64,000 nt of DNA from Rhodocollybia butyracea (GCA_015501585.1 JADNRY010000208.1:1-64000), one strand, 5' to 3'; shown: positions 1 to 11,131, counted from the stretch's first letter. The notes: a model not told the origin generated them from the sequence alone. Numbers and translations: made by a program.

Positions 1-1893
1 TCCGTCACATTCCTTTCTTGAACATTCCAAGCCGCCAAGCTCAACTACAACACTCACGACAAAGAGCTCTTAGCCATCTTTGAGGCTTTTAGGGCCTGGC
101 GGCACTACCTGGAAGGCTCCGGAGATCCCATTGACGTGGTGACCGACCACAAGAACCTCGAGTATTTTTCTACTACTAAAGTACTAACTCGGCGACAGGT
201 TCGGTGGTCCGAATACCTTCACACCTTCAACATGGTTATTCGCTTTTGCCCCAGAAAACTCGGAGAAAAACCGGACTCCATTACTAGACGTTGGGACGTC
301 TACCCAAAAGAGGGGGATAACAGCTACGTGCAAGTTAATCCACACAACTTCAGACCTATCTTTACCAACGAGCAATTGACTGCGTCGCTCCGAGCCACTT
401 TCCTTGAAGGTCTGGCCCTCTGAGCTTCGGTAGTTATGGACATCAATTCACTTCACCAGCCCATTCGGTCTTCACTCGCGCTCAATCCCCAGACAGTTCA
501 AGGTCTTGAGCTTGCAAAAGCTCCGACTGAGTCCCAATGGAAATTAGGTTCTGATGGACTGTTACGCTTAGATGATTGGATCTTTGTCCCCGACCATTCC
601 GATCTGCGTCTCCAAGTTTTACAATATTTTCATGATCATCCACTATCCGGACATTTCGGTCAAAATCGGACTCTAGAGTCTATCCAACGTCAATATACCT
701 GGCCCAAGATTCAGACCTTCGTTCGGGATTATGTTTCTTCCTGCACTGTGTGTGGTCGGAACAAGTCTCGCCAACATCGGCCTTACGGATTACTCAAACC
801 TATACCAGTTCCGACATGACCATGGGATTCCATTTCTATGGATTTCATTGAACAACTTCCGGATTCCGATGGCTATACAGCTATCTTGGTTATTGTGGAT
901 TGCGCTTCAAAGCAAGCCATTTTCATTCCTACTTACAACACTATCACCTCCGAGCAACTCGCCCAGTTGTTTGTCTTGCATGTTTTCTCCAAGCACGGAG
1001 TCCCTTTGAACGTTACATCGGACCGAGGTTCCAAGTTCATGTCTGCGTTCTTTTGGGCTCTCAGAGAAGCTCTCTCTATGACACTTCACTACACTTCGGG
1101 TTACCATCCTGAAGCTGATGGACAAACGGAACAAGTCAATCAGACTCTGGAGCAATACATCAGAATCTACTGTTCTTACCAACAGGACAATTGGGCTAAA
1201 CTCTTGGCTATCGCCGATTTCACTTACAACAATGCTCCAAATGCCTCCACCGGCATTTTGCCCTTCTTTGCTAACAAGGGCTATCATCCCAACATCACCG
1301 TACGTCCCGAGGTTGACATTTGGTCCGACCTCGCACAAGATTTTGTGGTCAATCTAGATGAGCTTCATTCCTTCCTCCGAGATGAAATACTTAATGCACA
1401 AAAACGCTACAAGGAACAAGCCGATCAGAAACGTATTCCCCATCCCGAATTCCCGATTGGGTCCGACGTCTTTGTTCTGGCTAAACATATTCGGACTACT
1501 CGGCCTACCGAGAAGTTTGCCGAGAAGTACCTTGGCCCCTTCAAGGTCCTTGAACGTTCTGGTTCTCTTTCTTACAAGCTTCAACTCCCAGACTACCTTT
1601 GCCGTATACACCCTGTTTTCCATGTCTCACAATTGGAACCTTCGGTCCCGAATTCCATCCCAAATCGGACGCAGCCTCCTCCGCCACCAATTGAAGTTGA
1701 TGGTGAAGAGGAATACAATGTGGCTGAAATTCTTGACTCCAAGATTGACCAAAGATACAAGTGATGCCCACTCCACTACTACATCCGATGGGCCGGCTAT
1801 GAAGGCACCAATGACGAGTTCACTTGGATTGCAGCTGATGAACTGGTTCCGGCCTTCCACCAATGTTATCCAAATAAACCTGGACCTACTTAA
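1..1893 (+). pseudogene. Ty3/gypsy pol 3' half: RNase H, integrase, chromodomain (four stops)
   Basis: One reading frame runs from base 1 to TAA at 1891-1893 and gives the C-terminal half of a chromovirus-type gypsy polyprotein. In order: RNase H ([19 protein letters not shown]), the H2C2 integrase zinc-binding domain (HHPLSGHFGQ ... SSCTVCGR, about 640-770), the integrase core (MDFIEQLP, then TSDRGSKF and HPEADGQTEQ with the later catalytic acidic residue), an SH3-like C-terminal domain, and a chromodomain (RWAGYEGTNDEFTW, about 1785-1850). The frame is interrupted only by TGA at 19, 421, 817 and 1762. In each case the surrounding residues resume in the same frame without any indel. The element's 5' part lies outside the window. 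It is dead as an autonomous copy. The assignment is secure from the motif order. Confidence 0.95.
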
Positions 1894-2133
1894 ATCCTTT
1901 GTGCATACTTACACTTCTTTTCTTCGTTTCATATCACTTTTCCGAGTCTCCGAGCTCGGAGGGGTTTGATTGCTGTGATAGCAAATTGAGCAATCACCCC
2001 TTCTCTTATCATTTTCTTCCAAGTCAGTCTGACTTTTCCGATTTTGGCTTCAGCCGCATTTAAACTCACTTCTTACATTTCACTCAAATTAAAAAATCAA
2101 AACTCTTTCTACAATATATACAAACAAAGTTTT

Positions 2134-3057
2134 TTATTTACAAGCCCACTTTGGGCCAATCTGATTCCGCTCCGACATCATCTCCTCCCAATGGAGGCCT
2201 GCGACCTCGTCATGGTCCACCTTCACCCTCTTCCGGTCCCCCGCCTCGGGCAGCCAGCTGCACTTCAACTTCCTCACCCAACACTCCTTGCATGCCGCCC
2301 CGGGCTTCACCTCATGACACTCCTGACCGGCATTAGCGCACCAATCACACCTATCCTCCTTCTCCACCCTAGTATGGCCTGCGCTCGGCTTTCTCTTCTT
2401 TGGCTTTGGCGTACCCTTAGCCTTCTCCTTCCCTTTCTTTGACCTGTTGTCCTCGTTGTTGTCTTCATCCTCATTGTTGGAGTCATCGCCCCTGTCATCA
2501 CCTGGGCTCGGAGGTGGCAAGCTTGGAGGAGAAGGGGGTACCTAAAAGCAAGGTCGTCAGTTAGGAAGAAACTTGAAGTCCAAAAACGGACTCACCATCA
2601 CCGAAGATTTCGGCGCCCTGTCTTGCATCCTCTTCATTCCCTTTGGCTTGCTTGGCCCCGCCTTCTTCTCATTCTCCTTGTCGGCCTCTCGCTTCTTGCG
2701 CAGCGCAAGTTGGTTGGCTACTGACATCCTCCGTTCCTTCTCCTCCTGCTCAGCCTTCTCCCTTGCCTTGCGCTCGGCCACGGCCCTCTCTCTCTCCTTT
2801 GCCTGTTCTGCGGCGTATGCCCTCAACCGCTTGGCCTCCTCCTCGGCCTGCCGTTTCGCCTTGGCCTCAAATCTTTCGGCCTCCTTCTTTTGCCGTTTCT
2901 CCTCTGCTTTCTTTGCCTTCTTTGCCGCAAGTTCAGCAGCCCTGGTCTCGGCCTCGACACGGGCCCTTTCCGCTTCCTCCTCTTCCAGTCTGAGTTCCTT
3001 GTTGGAGCTATCGGCTTCCGTGGATTGGCGAGTAATGGCAGTAGAGTTGGGTGACAT
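2134..3057 (-). CDS. Antisense gypsy-borne gene: coiled coil plus Zn2Cys6 cluster
   Basis: This two-exon gene lies between pol and the 3' LTR on the opposite strand. Exon 1 is 3057-2596. A 54-nt intron (2595-2542, GTGAGT...TTTTAG) joins in phase 0 to exon 2 at 2541-2134, giving 289 residues. Residues about 20-120 are an almost uninterrupted Glu/Lys/Arg/Ala coiled coil (AKKAKKAEEKRQKKEAERFE). An acidic Asp/Asn stretch follows, then a basic stretch, then six cysteines spaced C-x2-C-x6-C-x8-C-x2-C-x6-C (CDWCANAGQEC ... CKECWVRKLKC), which fits the fungal Zn2Cys6 binuclear cluster. The cluster is C-terminal rather than N-terminal, unlike normal transcription factors. The reading frame is intact although pol on the other strand has four stops. 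Function is unknown; DNA or RNA binding in the element's own control is an inference. Confidence 0.72.
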
Positions 3058-3248
3058 GTCATAGGATATTTTGGGGTACTTGGGGAAATTTTGGATTTTG
3101 GCACAGCCTTATATACATCGGCCCTTACACTCTATTGAGGGCAGGGTTGATCCCGGACATATCGGTGACATCTTGGCATTGTTTCACATTGTTCTCTCAT
3201 CACAGTGTCCCTGACTTTTGGTCCGACCTTGGCCTTAGGCTCAAGCCT

Positions 3249-3261
3249 AAGAGGGGGATAC
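3249..3261 (+). other. Polypurine tract of the gypsy element
   Basis: The purine-rich run AAGAGGGGGATAC directly precedes the TG of the LTR. This is the position expected for the plus-strand primer of reverse transcription and it fixes the LTR start. Confidence 0.75.
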
Positions 3262-3735
3262 TGTTATGATCATGCCGACTCACCGAGTCTCGGATCATCA
3301 TGGCCATCAGTCTGGCATCTCTCCAATTCCTTTCCAATACTTATCTCATCAATTCCTTTATCTCTTCATCTTATCTTTGTCCAATACCGGAAGGTCTCGG
3401 ACTCATTTGGACTATCACATCACTGGTCCTTATTATCTTATGACTCTATTACCTTCCCGAATCATTCATTACTATTGTCTTATATTGATATTACTTACTT
3501 CAGTCTCCCGAACTCATCCCCGGCTATTGTCTTTTCCATTAGTATATAAGTAGTGGTTCTTTGTACGGTAGACCTCAGTTTAAATATCAACTTGGATAAC
3601 CAAGACACTCTGTCTGACTAAGTTCCGTCTTAGTACTCTCCTTGTCTCTATACTCCTCGGCCCTTCATAGGCCGAATCTATCTCGGTCTCTCTCTTGGGA
3701 CTACTCGGTGTGACGAGGGTCTAGCTAATAGCTAT
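3262..3735 (+). repeat. 3' LTR of the gypsy element
   Basis: The LTR starts TGTTATGATC immediately after the polypurine tract. It contains a TATA-like motif (AGTATATAAG, 3541-3550) followed by a pyrimidine-rich transcribed part. The 3' edge is approximate: there is no second LTR in the window to compare with, and the decayed gag-like gene on the other strand becomes readable again at about 3733. No target duplication can be scored. Confidence 0.65.
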
Positions 3736-4662
3736 ACCGCATGTCCCACGCTCTCTATTATCTCCAATATTGGTCCAAGACTAACTTCGTTGATATATCC
3801 CTCTCGGGCCCTCCGGTCTTGCACGATCTTAACACTTAGGATATCATCCTCAAGTTTTGAGATCAGGTCTTCATTAATGATAGCAACATTGAAAACTGGC
3901 TTTTTCGCAAGTAGTAAACAGTACCAGTCATGTCTCATGTGAGCTTGGTACTTGACGAGAACCTGTTTTCCATGTGGCTCAATTCAACGGAAGTGATGGT
4001 TTTCCAAGATCATGTAAAACTGTGCCCAAGCTTGAACTTTGACCTGCCAACCGACTTCCATCATGGTAAGAATGTAAAGAGTTTTTGCAATGGAGAGATG
4101 GCTGAAGGAAAGTTGTTTGTCTGGAATGGCTTTTTGAGATTTGGTAAGAGTGGATAATGGCCATAGTGCCGTGGTAGTGGGATCGTTGCCAATGGCAGCA
4201 AAACCATAGCCTGTGGTGGATTCTGCCAGGGAATTCAAGCGAGCTTCTTCGCAGCCTTCAAGTACAAAGTACCAGAGTTCAACAAACTCGTATATCCTCA
4301 TCTTGTCTAGTGCAAAAGGAAGAGGAGAGGCTTGGCGATGGGTAGGCACCACGCTGTTTGATCCATAGGAGGAGGTTTGAATTTTCTCTTCTCCTCTTCC
4401 ATCTTTTCCTTCTCTAACTCTTTTCATGCTTGGCATTCTGAGCGCATAACACCGCTGCCCGATCCTCTTCCTCCTTGTCCGCTTCCAGTTGACCTTCCAA
4501 AGCTTGAATGGCCTTGGCGTGTCCTGCGTTCAAAGAGTCTGTCAGGCCCTTTACTACAATGTCCTCACGGTTCCTGTCATCTGTCACACATGAACTGACA
4601 AAGTTGTTCCAGTCTGGGACTGAGTCTTCAGTTGGATCTCTGGTGATGCAGGGTGTATCCAT
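3732..4662 (-). pseudogene. Decayed gag-like protein (retroelement capsid family)
   Basis: Three minus-strand ORF pieces in different frames form one decayed gene. They are 4662-4414 (helical, ending in a Glu/Lys-rich segment), 4436-3984 (contains KMRIYEFVELWYF and KQLSFSHLSIAKTLY) and a C-terminal piece upstream of 3732 (KYQAHMRHDWYC, then VFNVAIINEDL). The order of blocks matches the gag-like ORF1 of the tyrosine-recombinase element at 59253: a charged coiled coil, then an aromatic 'YF.LWHLLPEA'-type block, then an 'LSWAQVQRAKSAFL'-type helix, then a block rich in short helices. At least two frameshifts and a stop at 3984 disable it. It abuts the gypsy LTR, which may have inserted into it. 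No pol domain is visible next to it. Confidence 0.6.
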
Positions 4663-7100
4663 GACCAGATCAAAGGTTTGAGCATATTAATTATGAGGTA
4701 TTTTTAGATTACTGGCAAGTATAATAGAACAGAGCAAGATGAAAGCAAGTGTTCAAAAAAGTTGAAAGGTCTTTGTGCAGCTTTGTGAGGGCACATGGCA
4801 AGACTTTTCACGAGATGCGCAGCAGAGAAGATGTGAATTAGCCATCTCTGCCGCTTGCCTTAGAACTACATATGTCACCTGATTCATACCTTATCAAGTT
4901 ATACTACACACTTACACATAATGCAGGGACCTGACACGGGCTTTGTTATGCCTCATCTACTATCTTCAACTTTGGCCCATACAGCGCCAACTTGAAACAC
5001 TGATTGAGCATGCATTCTGGTCCTTGTTACAGATTGCGCTAATAGCAAGGGGTACCCAAATTCTTAAGGCCAGACATGACCTTGTTTTTTGACCATAAGG
5101 ATTTTTTAGCCCCCCACCCCTTATACAGAATAGAAAGATTTCCCACCCCTAGCGGCCGGTATCACCGGCACATAGTGTATGTCAGCACTGGCATCATCAG
5201 CTGCACCTTATTAATGATACTACGATCAAGCTTTAACAATTACTTACCTAGGAGATGAAGATCTGAGCCAAATCTGAACCATACAACAGTGATTAGTTGC
5301 CTAGTCAACATTATTGGCAGCAAGTTCAGTGTCGTTGGTGGGCCCAACTGAGGGGAAAACTTTATATTTTGCCTTTTATGACTACATTTTGGAGACTCGT
5401 TCACAAACTGCTCTAGTTGAAACGTAAGTGAAGTGTTTGTGTCCCCAGTAGCTAAAATGTCCGCTACTCAACATGTCATTTTCCTCCCGGTGGGCCATGG
5501 TCCATTACCACTCCTTTCTGGGTGCTTTTGTCTTTGTCCTTCATAACCGGGTTGACTACTTTTCTAGCTATCCTCGCGCATTGTTGAATCAAGCCTGGCT
5601 CTTGTTTTGTTTGTTTTCTCTCTTTTCGCATGGGCGCTGTCTCTTATGCAAAGATGTCCGAGTGAACAGCAAGTGCTTATGGTATGGTTTTCTTCTACAT
5701 TTATTGTTGTGTAACTGATACATACTTAATTTAATTTCCATAGACGAAATTGTTGGGCTTCTCCTGACTACCTGGCTTAAAGTAGTACAGGCTTTTCCCG
5801 ACTGCTGGGAATCAGGCTTAACCCAGCACCATAAAGCTATGGTAACATCATATATTGCAACAATTATCCACTTGCATCAGCTCATCCGCCCTCATGGCGT
5901 TAAGCTGGCATTCCATGGGCAAACATTACTGTGTTTGGGTGGATAGGCTCTTATCACACAAATTCCGCGGCGATTTGGTACATCTTTTATCATTATCTTC
6001 TCGCCTACTAACCGATTTCTTTTTGTCAGTACTCCAAATGATTGTACTTAACAATTTTGCTATCCCGAGGGAATATACGGGTTAATACATACTGCAATGG
6101 TTGAGTTACAGTATGTGTGTTTTCCTCTGTTTTCAGTGTTCTAAATTTTTTGCCTGTCAGCGCTCTGGCGGCCTGAATGTGCTGCTCTCATTGTTTCGGT
6201 CCCTGCCAATAGGAGCACTGTTTCGCTTACACCTGCCCATCCTACCACCTCAATAATGGTACATGATCCCTTTCAATGGGTTTAGTTTCACTTCCATACA
6301 ATTTCATACACAAGTGCTAGTCCACTGTACATTTTTAGGAGTCATTTAGTGATTGCAAATAAACGTCTTTATGCTCTTCGCTCTCATCCTCAGTGTTTAT
6401 GTCCATATCTATCTCTGATATAGAAGTCTGCAAAGCCCACTGTGACTTCAGGATGCATAACTCAATTGTCTCCACCTCTTTTTTTGCCCTTCTATCTGGC
6501 TGTGCTGTTTCTACCACAAATATATCAGCGCCTATGAAACTCTCTTTGCCTTCTCAGGTCGCTTACTCTACACATCTAGATTTTTCTGTCTCCTCCCACA
6601 CAAATGGATCAGATGTTGTTTTCGGTTCCAACTTCCAAGCTGCATGCCTAGGTTGGGGCATCCAAGACCCTTTAGACTTCATTGTGGAGAGCCTTCTTTG
6701 TCCTACCTTGGCTGCTCATACAACTGTAACAAGAAACAGTTCAGCTCATCCTGATGGGGATGACTGTGGCAGTAAGCGCAGATGGATGGGGTCGACAGTA
6801 GATATTCACATGTGCAAACTATTGATCTTTTGACTCTACTCACCATCGTTGTAGCTCTACCTGAGTAATCCTCTCAGTACTCAACAATATACCAGTCAAA
6901 CACCCCACAAACATGCAAATAGAGGTTCATGGGATGGTCCACATAGTGATATCCATTCTATTGAGACTCACTATACACTGCCAATTGTCTATATTAAGCT
7001 CATGTATGACTGGCGCCGTCAGATTGGCCTAAGACTAGTAAAATTGGAAGAAATATGTCCAATCTGACCTTGAATAATCTCTCAACTAACAAATCATTTG
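4663..7100. other. No recognisable gene; old repeat debris
   Basis: ORFs here are short, have poor codon structure and no motif I recognise. Bases about 4976-5050 match 41750-41830 in inverted orientation (shared block CTGGTCCTTGTTACAGATTG), so part of this stretch is a dispersed repeat. Long polypyrimidine and AT-rich tracts make up the rest. Confidence 0.6.
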
Positions 7101-7262
7101 CAGTGCTGAAGGCCGCGGCTCAAGCCCGGGCCGAAGGCTCAGAAAAATCTCAGCCTGGCCTTGAGCCCTCTTGAGCCCTTACCAAGGTCAGGCCAGGCTG
7201 GGGCTCAGTAGGGCCGGGCTCAGAGGGCTCAAAGGCTCCGAGCCCTGGCCCGCACATCACTA
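7101..7262. mobile_element. MITE-like element with hAT-like termini
   Basis: This is a 162-bp GC-rich island in AT-rich DNA. Its ends are imperfect inverted repeats: CAGTGCTGAAGGCCGCGGCTC at the left, and the complement of the right end reads TAGTGATGTGCGGGCCAGGG. The interior is built of GGCTCA / TGAGCC palindromic words and can fold back on itself. The CAGTG/TAGTGATG-type terminus resembles hAT elements. I could not find a clean 8-bp target duplication, so class assignment is tentative. Confidence 0.45.
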
Positions 7263-8021
7263 GGTTTGTGACCCGCCGCTGTGTCGGCCATGCCCCTTAT
7301 TTGAAGAACAGCCAGAACGCGACACAGCAATGATGCAGGCAATAAAGACTAAATGTTACTGCTCATCAAGACAACAATGCTCAACAAAATCCTTGTAACC
7401 TACATCTATGCAATCAACCTACTAGTCTTAATGCACCTATAATTCATCTACTTAGTGCATGTGTAATTCTCAAAACTCTCGAGTCTTCTCATCAGTTGCA
7501 AGCAGTTCCATGCACTGCGACCTCAATAAAAATTCTGACAATGTTGTCCTTCTCACCGTTGACATAGCCTATAGGCCATATATCTTCTAAAACTGGCCAA
7601 ATTTATCTGAGCTTCTCTGGCTTCTCTTACAGCTTTTACGTCAGTTTCCGAACCTCTGCATGTTCTTGGCGCCTATTAGGTACCGCTACAAGCCCACGCA
7701 TGAGTTGACCGTCGATAAAATTGGTATGCTCCACACTTGTCAATGGTATAGCCATGGGTGCTGGGCTGATGGGATTTGTTTCATTAATTGGCCTCTATCA
7801 CGTTGTGACGTTGTTGTAATGTCAAATTCACAAGATTGGTCAGGGGTCGGGAGAACCAAGAACATCTGACAAACATATCCATAGAGGCTGAGTGCTTACC
7901 CTGATGAAGTTTCAAATTGTGAGTTCTCTTTTAGGTATTTTATTCCCCATAAATCGGGTCCAGATCGGGTCCACTTAACCACATTCATGCGGGATGCACC
8001 TCAAAGCCACGGATAAGCAGG
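7263..8021. other. No recognisable gene
   Basis: AT-rich sequence without a convincing ORF, splice pattern or repeat. The only ORF (7660-7869) has no recognisable motif. Confidence 0.5.
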
Positions 8022-8929
8022 TCATCGGAATGAAGTAGCGCTGAAAACCTGTTGACTGTGTTCTTTGGTTCTGATGGGAAGATTGACGCTCTCAAGGTGA
8101 GTACTTGAGTGACAGCATGAACTACTATAGGGCGCTGATGTTGTTAGCCACCCAAAGATCATCCATCTGATTGACTTCCTTCCTTCAATACTCTTAATTC
8201 AGGGCCGGTGGGGCATCAATCTAAGCCGTCTTTTCTATTTCTCTACCAGACCTTAGAGCGGGAAACTATACTGTCTTTCTCTGTGACTCTCGCCCAAAAA
8301 ATGACAATGCCTTCATTAATATTATCGACTTCCCCGTTGCTTGATTCATTTTTCTGCCGGTCCTTGCTCGCATAGCACCAGCATTAATTTCACACTTTTA
8401 TTGTGCTAGCTGATGTGATAGTGCAAGAGTCATTTATACCACATACTGTACATTTTGTTCTTGGTTTGGTATAAGAGGTCCCAATGCATGGTAATAGATG
8501 TAGACAACACATACGGGATCATCTCATTTCGAGTCTAGTGTACATTTGAGCCTTTGGCCTGTCATTGACAAGGAATGATGTCACAGGCTCAGATCCCGAG
8601 TATTATGTAAGCTAAGCAGTAAAGGGATTGTTTTGGATTTGAGTTGTTCAATGATTTATTTTGACAAGAAAGAATTGGAAGAGTTCCCACAACATGAACC
8701 AGAGTGCATTGGCAAGGTCAGCGACCAAAGTTCCTGACTGGGCATCACGGTGGGGTATCAGTATCAGAGAATGCTCCCATAGAAGTACACATGAATGACA
8801 GCAAGAATTATGGTCGATTGACAGCGTCAGTTGCCCAAAGATCCTGAGATCAATAGAATTTTGGATAGGATACTTAGTGCCTCCTGGGTATCACTGCAGA
8901 GTATCGGCATTGGCGGTAATGCACGCCTG

Positions 8930-8938
8930 TATAAAAGG
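8930..8938 (+). promoter_or_regulatory. TATA box of Y3-like gene A
   Basis: TATAAAAGG lies 60 nt before the ATG at 8998 and is identical in copy B (19901-19909). The pyrimidine-rich leader between it and the ATG is also conserved, which supports this start. Confidence 0.7.
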
Positions 8939-8997
8939 ATAGCCTTGGATGAAGATCGCTCAGTCCCCAGAGCTATACGCCTTCCCTTAAACTTACA

Positions 8998-9697
8998 ATG
9001 TTCTTTCAAGCCAGCCATTGTAATTTCCACAGCAAAGTCAGTAATTATTCTTCATCTTCCATACTGGTATTCTGATGAATATTCTTTGTTGTAGTTTGGC
9101 TTTGTAGCCTTCATTACTCTTGCATCGATTTCCTCGCCTGTCCTTGGCCAGATATTCTCCTGCTTCGAATCAGGAGAAGTGGGGGATTGCAGCCAGTTCA
9201 TAGATGCGTTCTGCCAATCTGGTAACGACATCACAGTTGTAAATCAAACATTTACTCTACTAAAATACACACTAAATATTATATATATATAGCTGAATGA
9301 GCAAGACAATTTTTCCCGTTGCTTCAATGCTCCTGGAGGAGGATTCAAATGTTCGTGATTCTATTGCCATAATGTTGGAGTAATTATTTCGAAAATTGCT
9401 TCTCCCCCCTTACTACTTCTCCCAGAATCATTATATTCATTTGTATGTTTTAGGTGACTTGACGGCCTGGAACGAGTTTGGCACCGTTTCTCAAAACCCA
9501 CTTACTGCCAACTGTGAGAATGTACTTAATGCTATTGCCGAAAACTGCCCTAGGGTAGGTTTTGAATCTTGTTGCAATAATATAACTCATAATGTTGCAA
9601 TGGGTAACAGGGAGGTCAGGGTATGAACGTTGATACATCGCCATTTGAATTGAGGATGATTCCGAATTCGGGAAGCTGTAGCTTCAATGGAAATTAA
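8998..9697 (+). CDS. Y3-like cysteine-rich secreted glycan-binding protein, copy A
   Basis: Five exons splice cleanly: 8998-9036, 9095-9238, 9293-9350, 9454-9554 and 9611-9697 (TAA), giving 142 residues. After a short N-terminal extension there is a hydrophobic signal segment (GFVAFITLASISSPVLG) and a probable cleavage before QIFSC. The mature part has eight cysteines (IFSC, GDC, AFC, SRC, FKC, ANC, ENC, GSC), enough for four disulfides. The order and spacing, and words such as ENVLNAIAENCP, resemble the Coprinus comatus Y3 glycan-binding family as I remember it. Inferred role: extracellular lectin-like or defence protein. All exon junctions and lengths are the same in copy B, which strongly supports the model. 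The first small exon is the least certain part. Confidence 0.75.
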
Positions 9698-10092
9698 TTT
9701 TTGTCTCAAACATAGCAATAAAAAGAAAGGGAAAGTAACAAAGTATTGTAATTGTGACTCTTACTGAATTTGATTTATTATTTTTCTACTACATACCCAT
9801 ACGGTCCTGAATTGATGTATGTCATTGGCGTTTTGCTAACACTCGCTTTGACTTACAGGTATAAGGTCACCGTGACACTGTGTCCAATTGAAGAGCATGC
9901 TGAAGTCATATTTTCATCCAGCCTTATGGACTGAGCATGAGCTCAGTTGAGTTCTACCCTTCAAGGCACTGTCACTTTGCCGGATTGGTATAACTACACG
10001 TATAACCATCGACAGCATCTGCTATTCACCAGCTGGGCTTTTGCCACGTGTGTGTGTTCAAACCATATAAGATAGTAGATACTTGAATCAGA

Positions 10093-10593
10093 AACGACGT
10101 TATTTTGTTATCTAAAACCACATGTTTTGATTTGATTTGTGAAGGGACAAAAAAAATCCGTTTTTGAGCTTGGCCTAAGCTTAGCAGAAAGGATACAGTG
10201 TATTCATACAACACATTTAGTATATACATTTCAATGCTACAAAACTAATAAGACAGTAGAAAACGGAACACTTTGTGAGAACTACAGGATTATAATAATA
10301 GATAAGTGAATTTTAAACCAGTAAATTCTACTTCATTGTCTTCTAATGGCTCAGAAGGTGAGATGAGCATCAAAGTGTAAGCACAAGAAGGGGAAGACAG
10401 AGCATGGATACAAGAAGAGGGCATGTGATATAAAAAGGGAAAGTCAAAGTCAATGTACAAGAAGGGGGCATAGAACATTTACAGTCACCCCCGCCCTGAT
10501 AACAGGGACTGCAGTGACTGCGATCTGAGGTGACTGTAAATTTGATGAACATTACTGCACTTTGAAGTTTGTTACACTACACTGCGAATTTGC
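10093..10593. other. No recognisable gene
   Basis: AT-rich sequence after the end of duplication A. Short ORFs without motifs. Confidence 0.5.
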
Positions 10594-10917
10594 CTTGGCC
10601 TCCATTTCCTCTGTCAACGGCTGCTCGGCGTTCTTGGGTTTCTTGTTCTTGAACTCCTTGTTCTTCTTGCTCTTGGGCTACCTGGAATTGGGCTCCTTGA
10701 ATTGTTGGTCGTTGCCATGGCCGCGATGAAGAACCGCACCTGGCGGCGGGGCCAATGAAGGCAATGGCCCAGCTCTGGTTGTAACTGCACCCGGAGACAA
10801 AGACGTGCCTGGGGCATTTACTGGGTATCTGCGAGAACGGGAACAGTCAGGACTCAGGACCGACGAAATAGCCCCCGTGGCGAGGATAGCGGTAATGTCA
10901 GAACGAGAGTAGATCAT
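10594..10917 (-). pseudogene. Fragment of the K/E-rich secreted protein family
   Basis: From ATG at 10917 the sequence encodes a signal-peptide-like start (MIYSRSDITAILATGAISS) almost the same as the family start at 43321 and 46174, then loses frame (SPDCSRSR in place of the AVPVPA segment). The later part matches the Lys/Asn-rich segment of the copy at 47283-48290 (shared CCTTGGCCTCCATTTC on the plus strand). Exons 2-5 are absent. It is a 5' fragment about 20 kb away from the rest of the family. Confidence 0.7.
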
Positions 10918-10999
10918 TGTGGATACGTGGACAGATCAGATAGTGCAATAAACTGACAAAAGGATGTATGAAACCATACCAACCACACAGATTACCATC

Positions 11000-11131
11000 C
11001 TGATGCTCCGGCTCATTGCTTTGCAAAACTCAGACTGGGCCAAAAGCCGTCCCAGGCCAAGTGTTATGGCCTGGATCAGCGGCCCAGCTTGGCCTAGCAT
11101 GCGGCTTTCAGGCCGAGCCGGGACATCACTA
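11000..11131. mobile_element. Second MITE-like element, same terminal motif
   Basis: A 132-bp GC-rich element whose left end CTGATGCTCCGGCTC is the imperfect complement of its right end GAGCCGGGACATCACTA. The right terminus (CATCACTA) is shared with the element at 7101-7262 although the interiors differ. It lies just 3' of the NLR gene. No clear target duplication. Confidence 0.45.

Larger units (their letters stand above)
8022..10092 (+). repeat. Segmental duplication, copy A (with 18950-21063)
   Basis: About 2.07 kb aligns with 18950-21063 in direct orientation, with many substitutions but long identical runs. It starts near GAATGAAGTAGCGCTGAAAA and ends at CTTGAATCAGAAA. Copy A has an extra ~40 bp near 8055; copy B has ~90 extra bp near 19420. 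The duplicated unit carries a complete Y3-like gene with its TATA box and about 950 bp of upstream sequence. Confidence 0.9.

Noticed and set aside
2573..3064. 163-aa Ser/Ala/Phe-rich plus-strand ORF
   Set aside because: Mirror image of the K/E-rich coiled coil on the minus strand; the minus strand has the intron and the Zn2Cys6 motif.
6335..6833. 146-aa plus ORF and 60-aa minus ORF
   Set aside because: No motif, no splice pattern and no second copy in the window; cannot support either as a gene.
8827..9094. Overlapping ORFs on both strands (87 aa plus, 67 aa minus) conserved in both duplicates
   Set aside because: They cover the TATA box, leader and first intron of the Y3-like gene, and conservation is explained by the duplication; replacements are as common as silent changes.
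9160..9185. tRNA-like T-arm (CTGCTTCGAATCAG)
   Set aside because: Lies inside coding exon 2 of the Y3-like gene and no acceptor, D or anticodon arm surrounds it. No tRNA or rRNA gene was found in the window.
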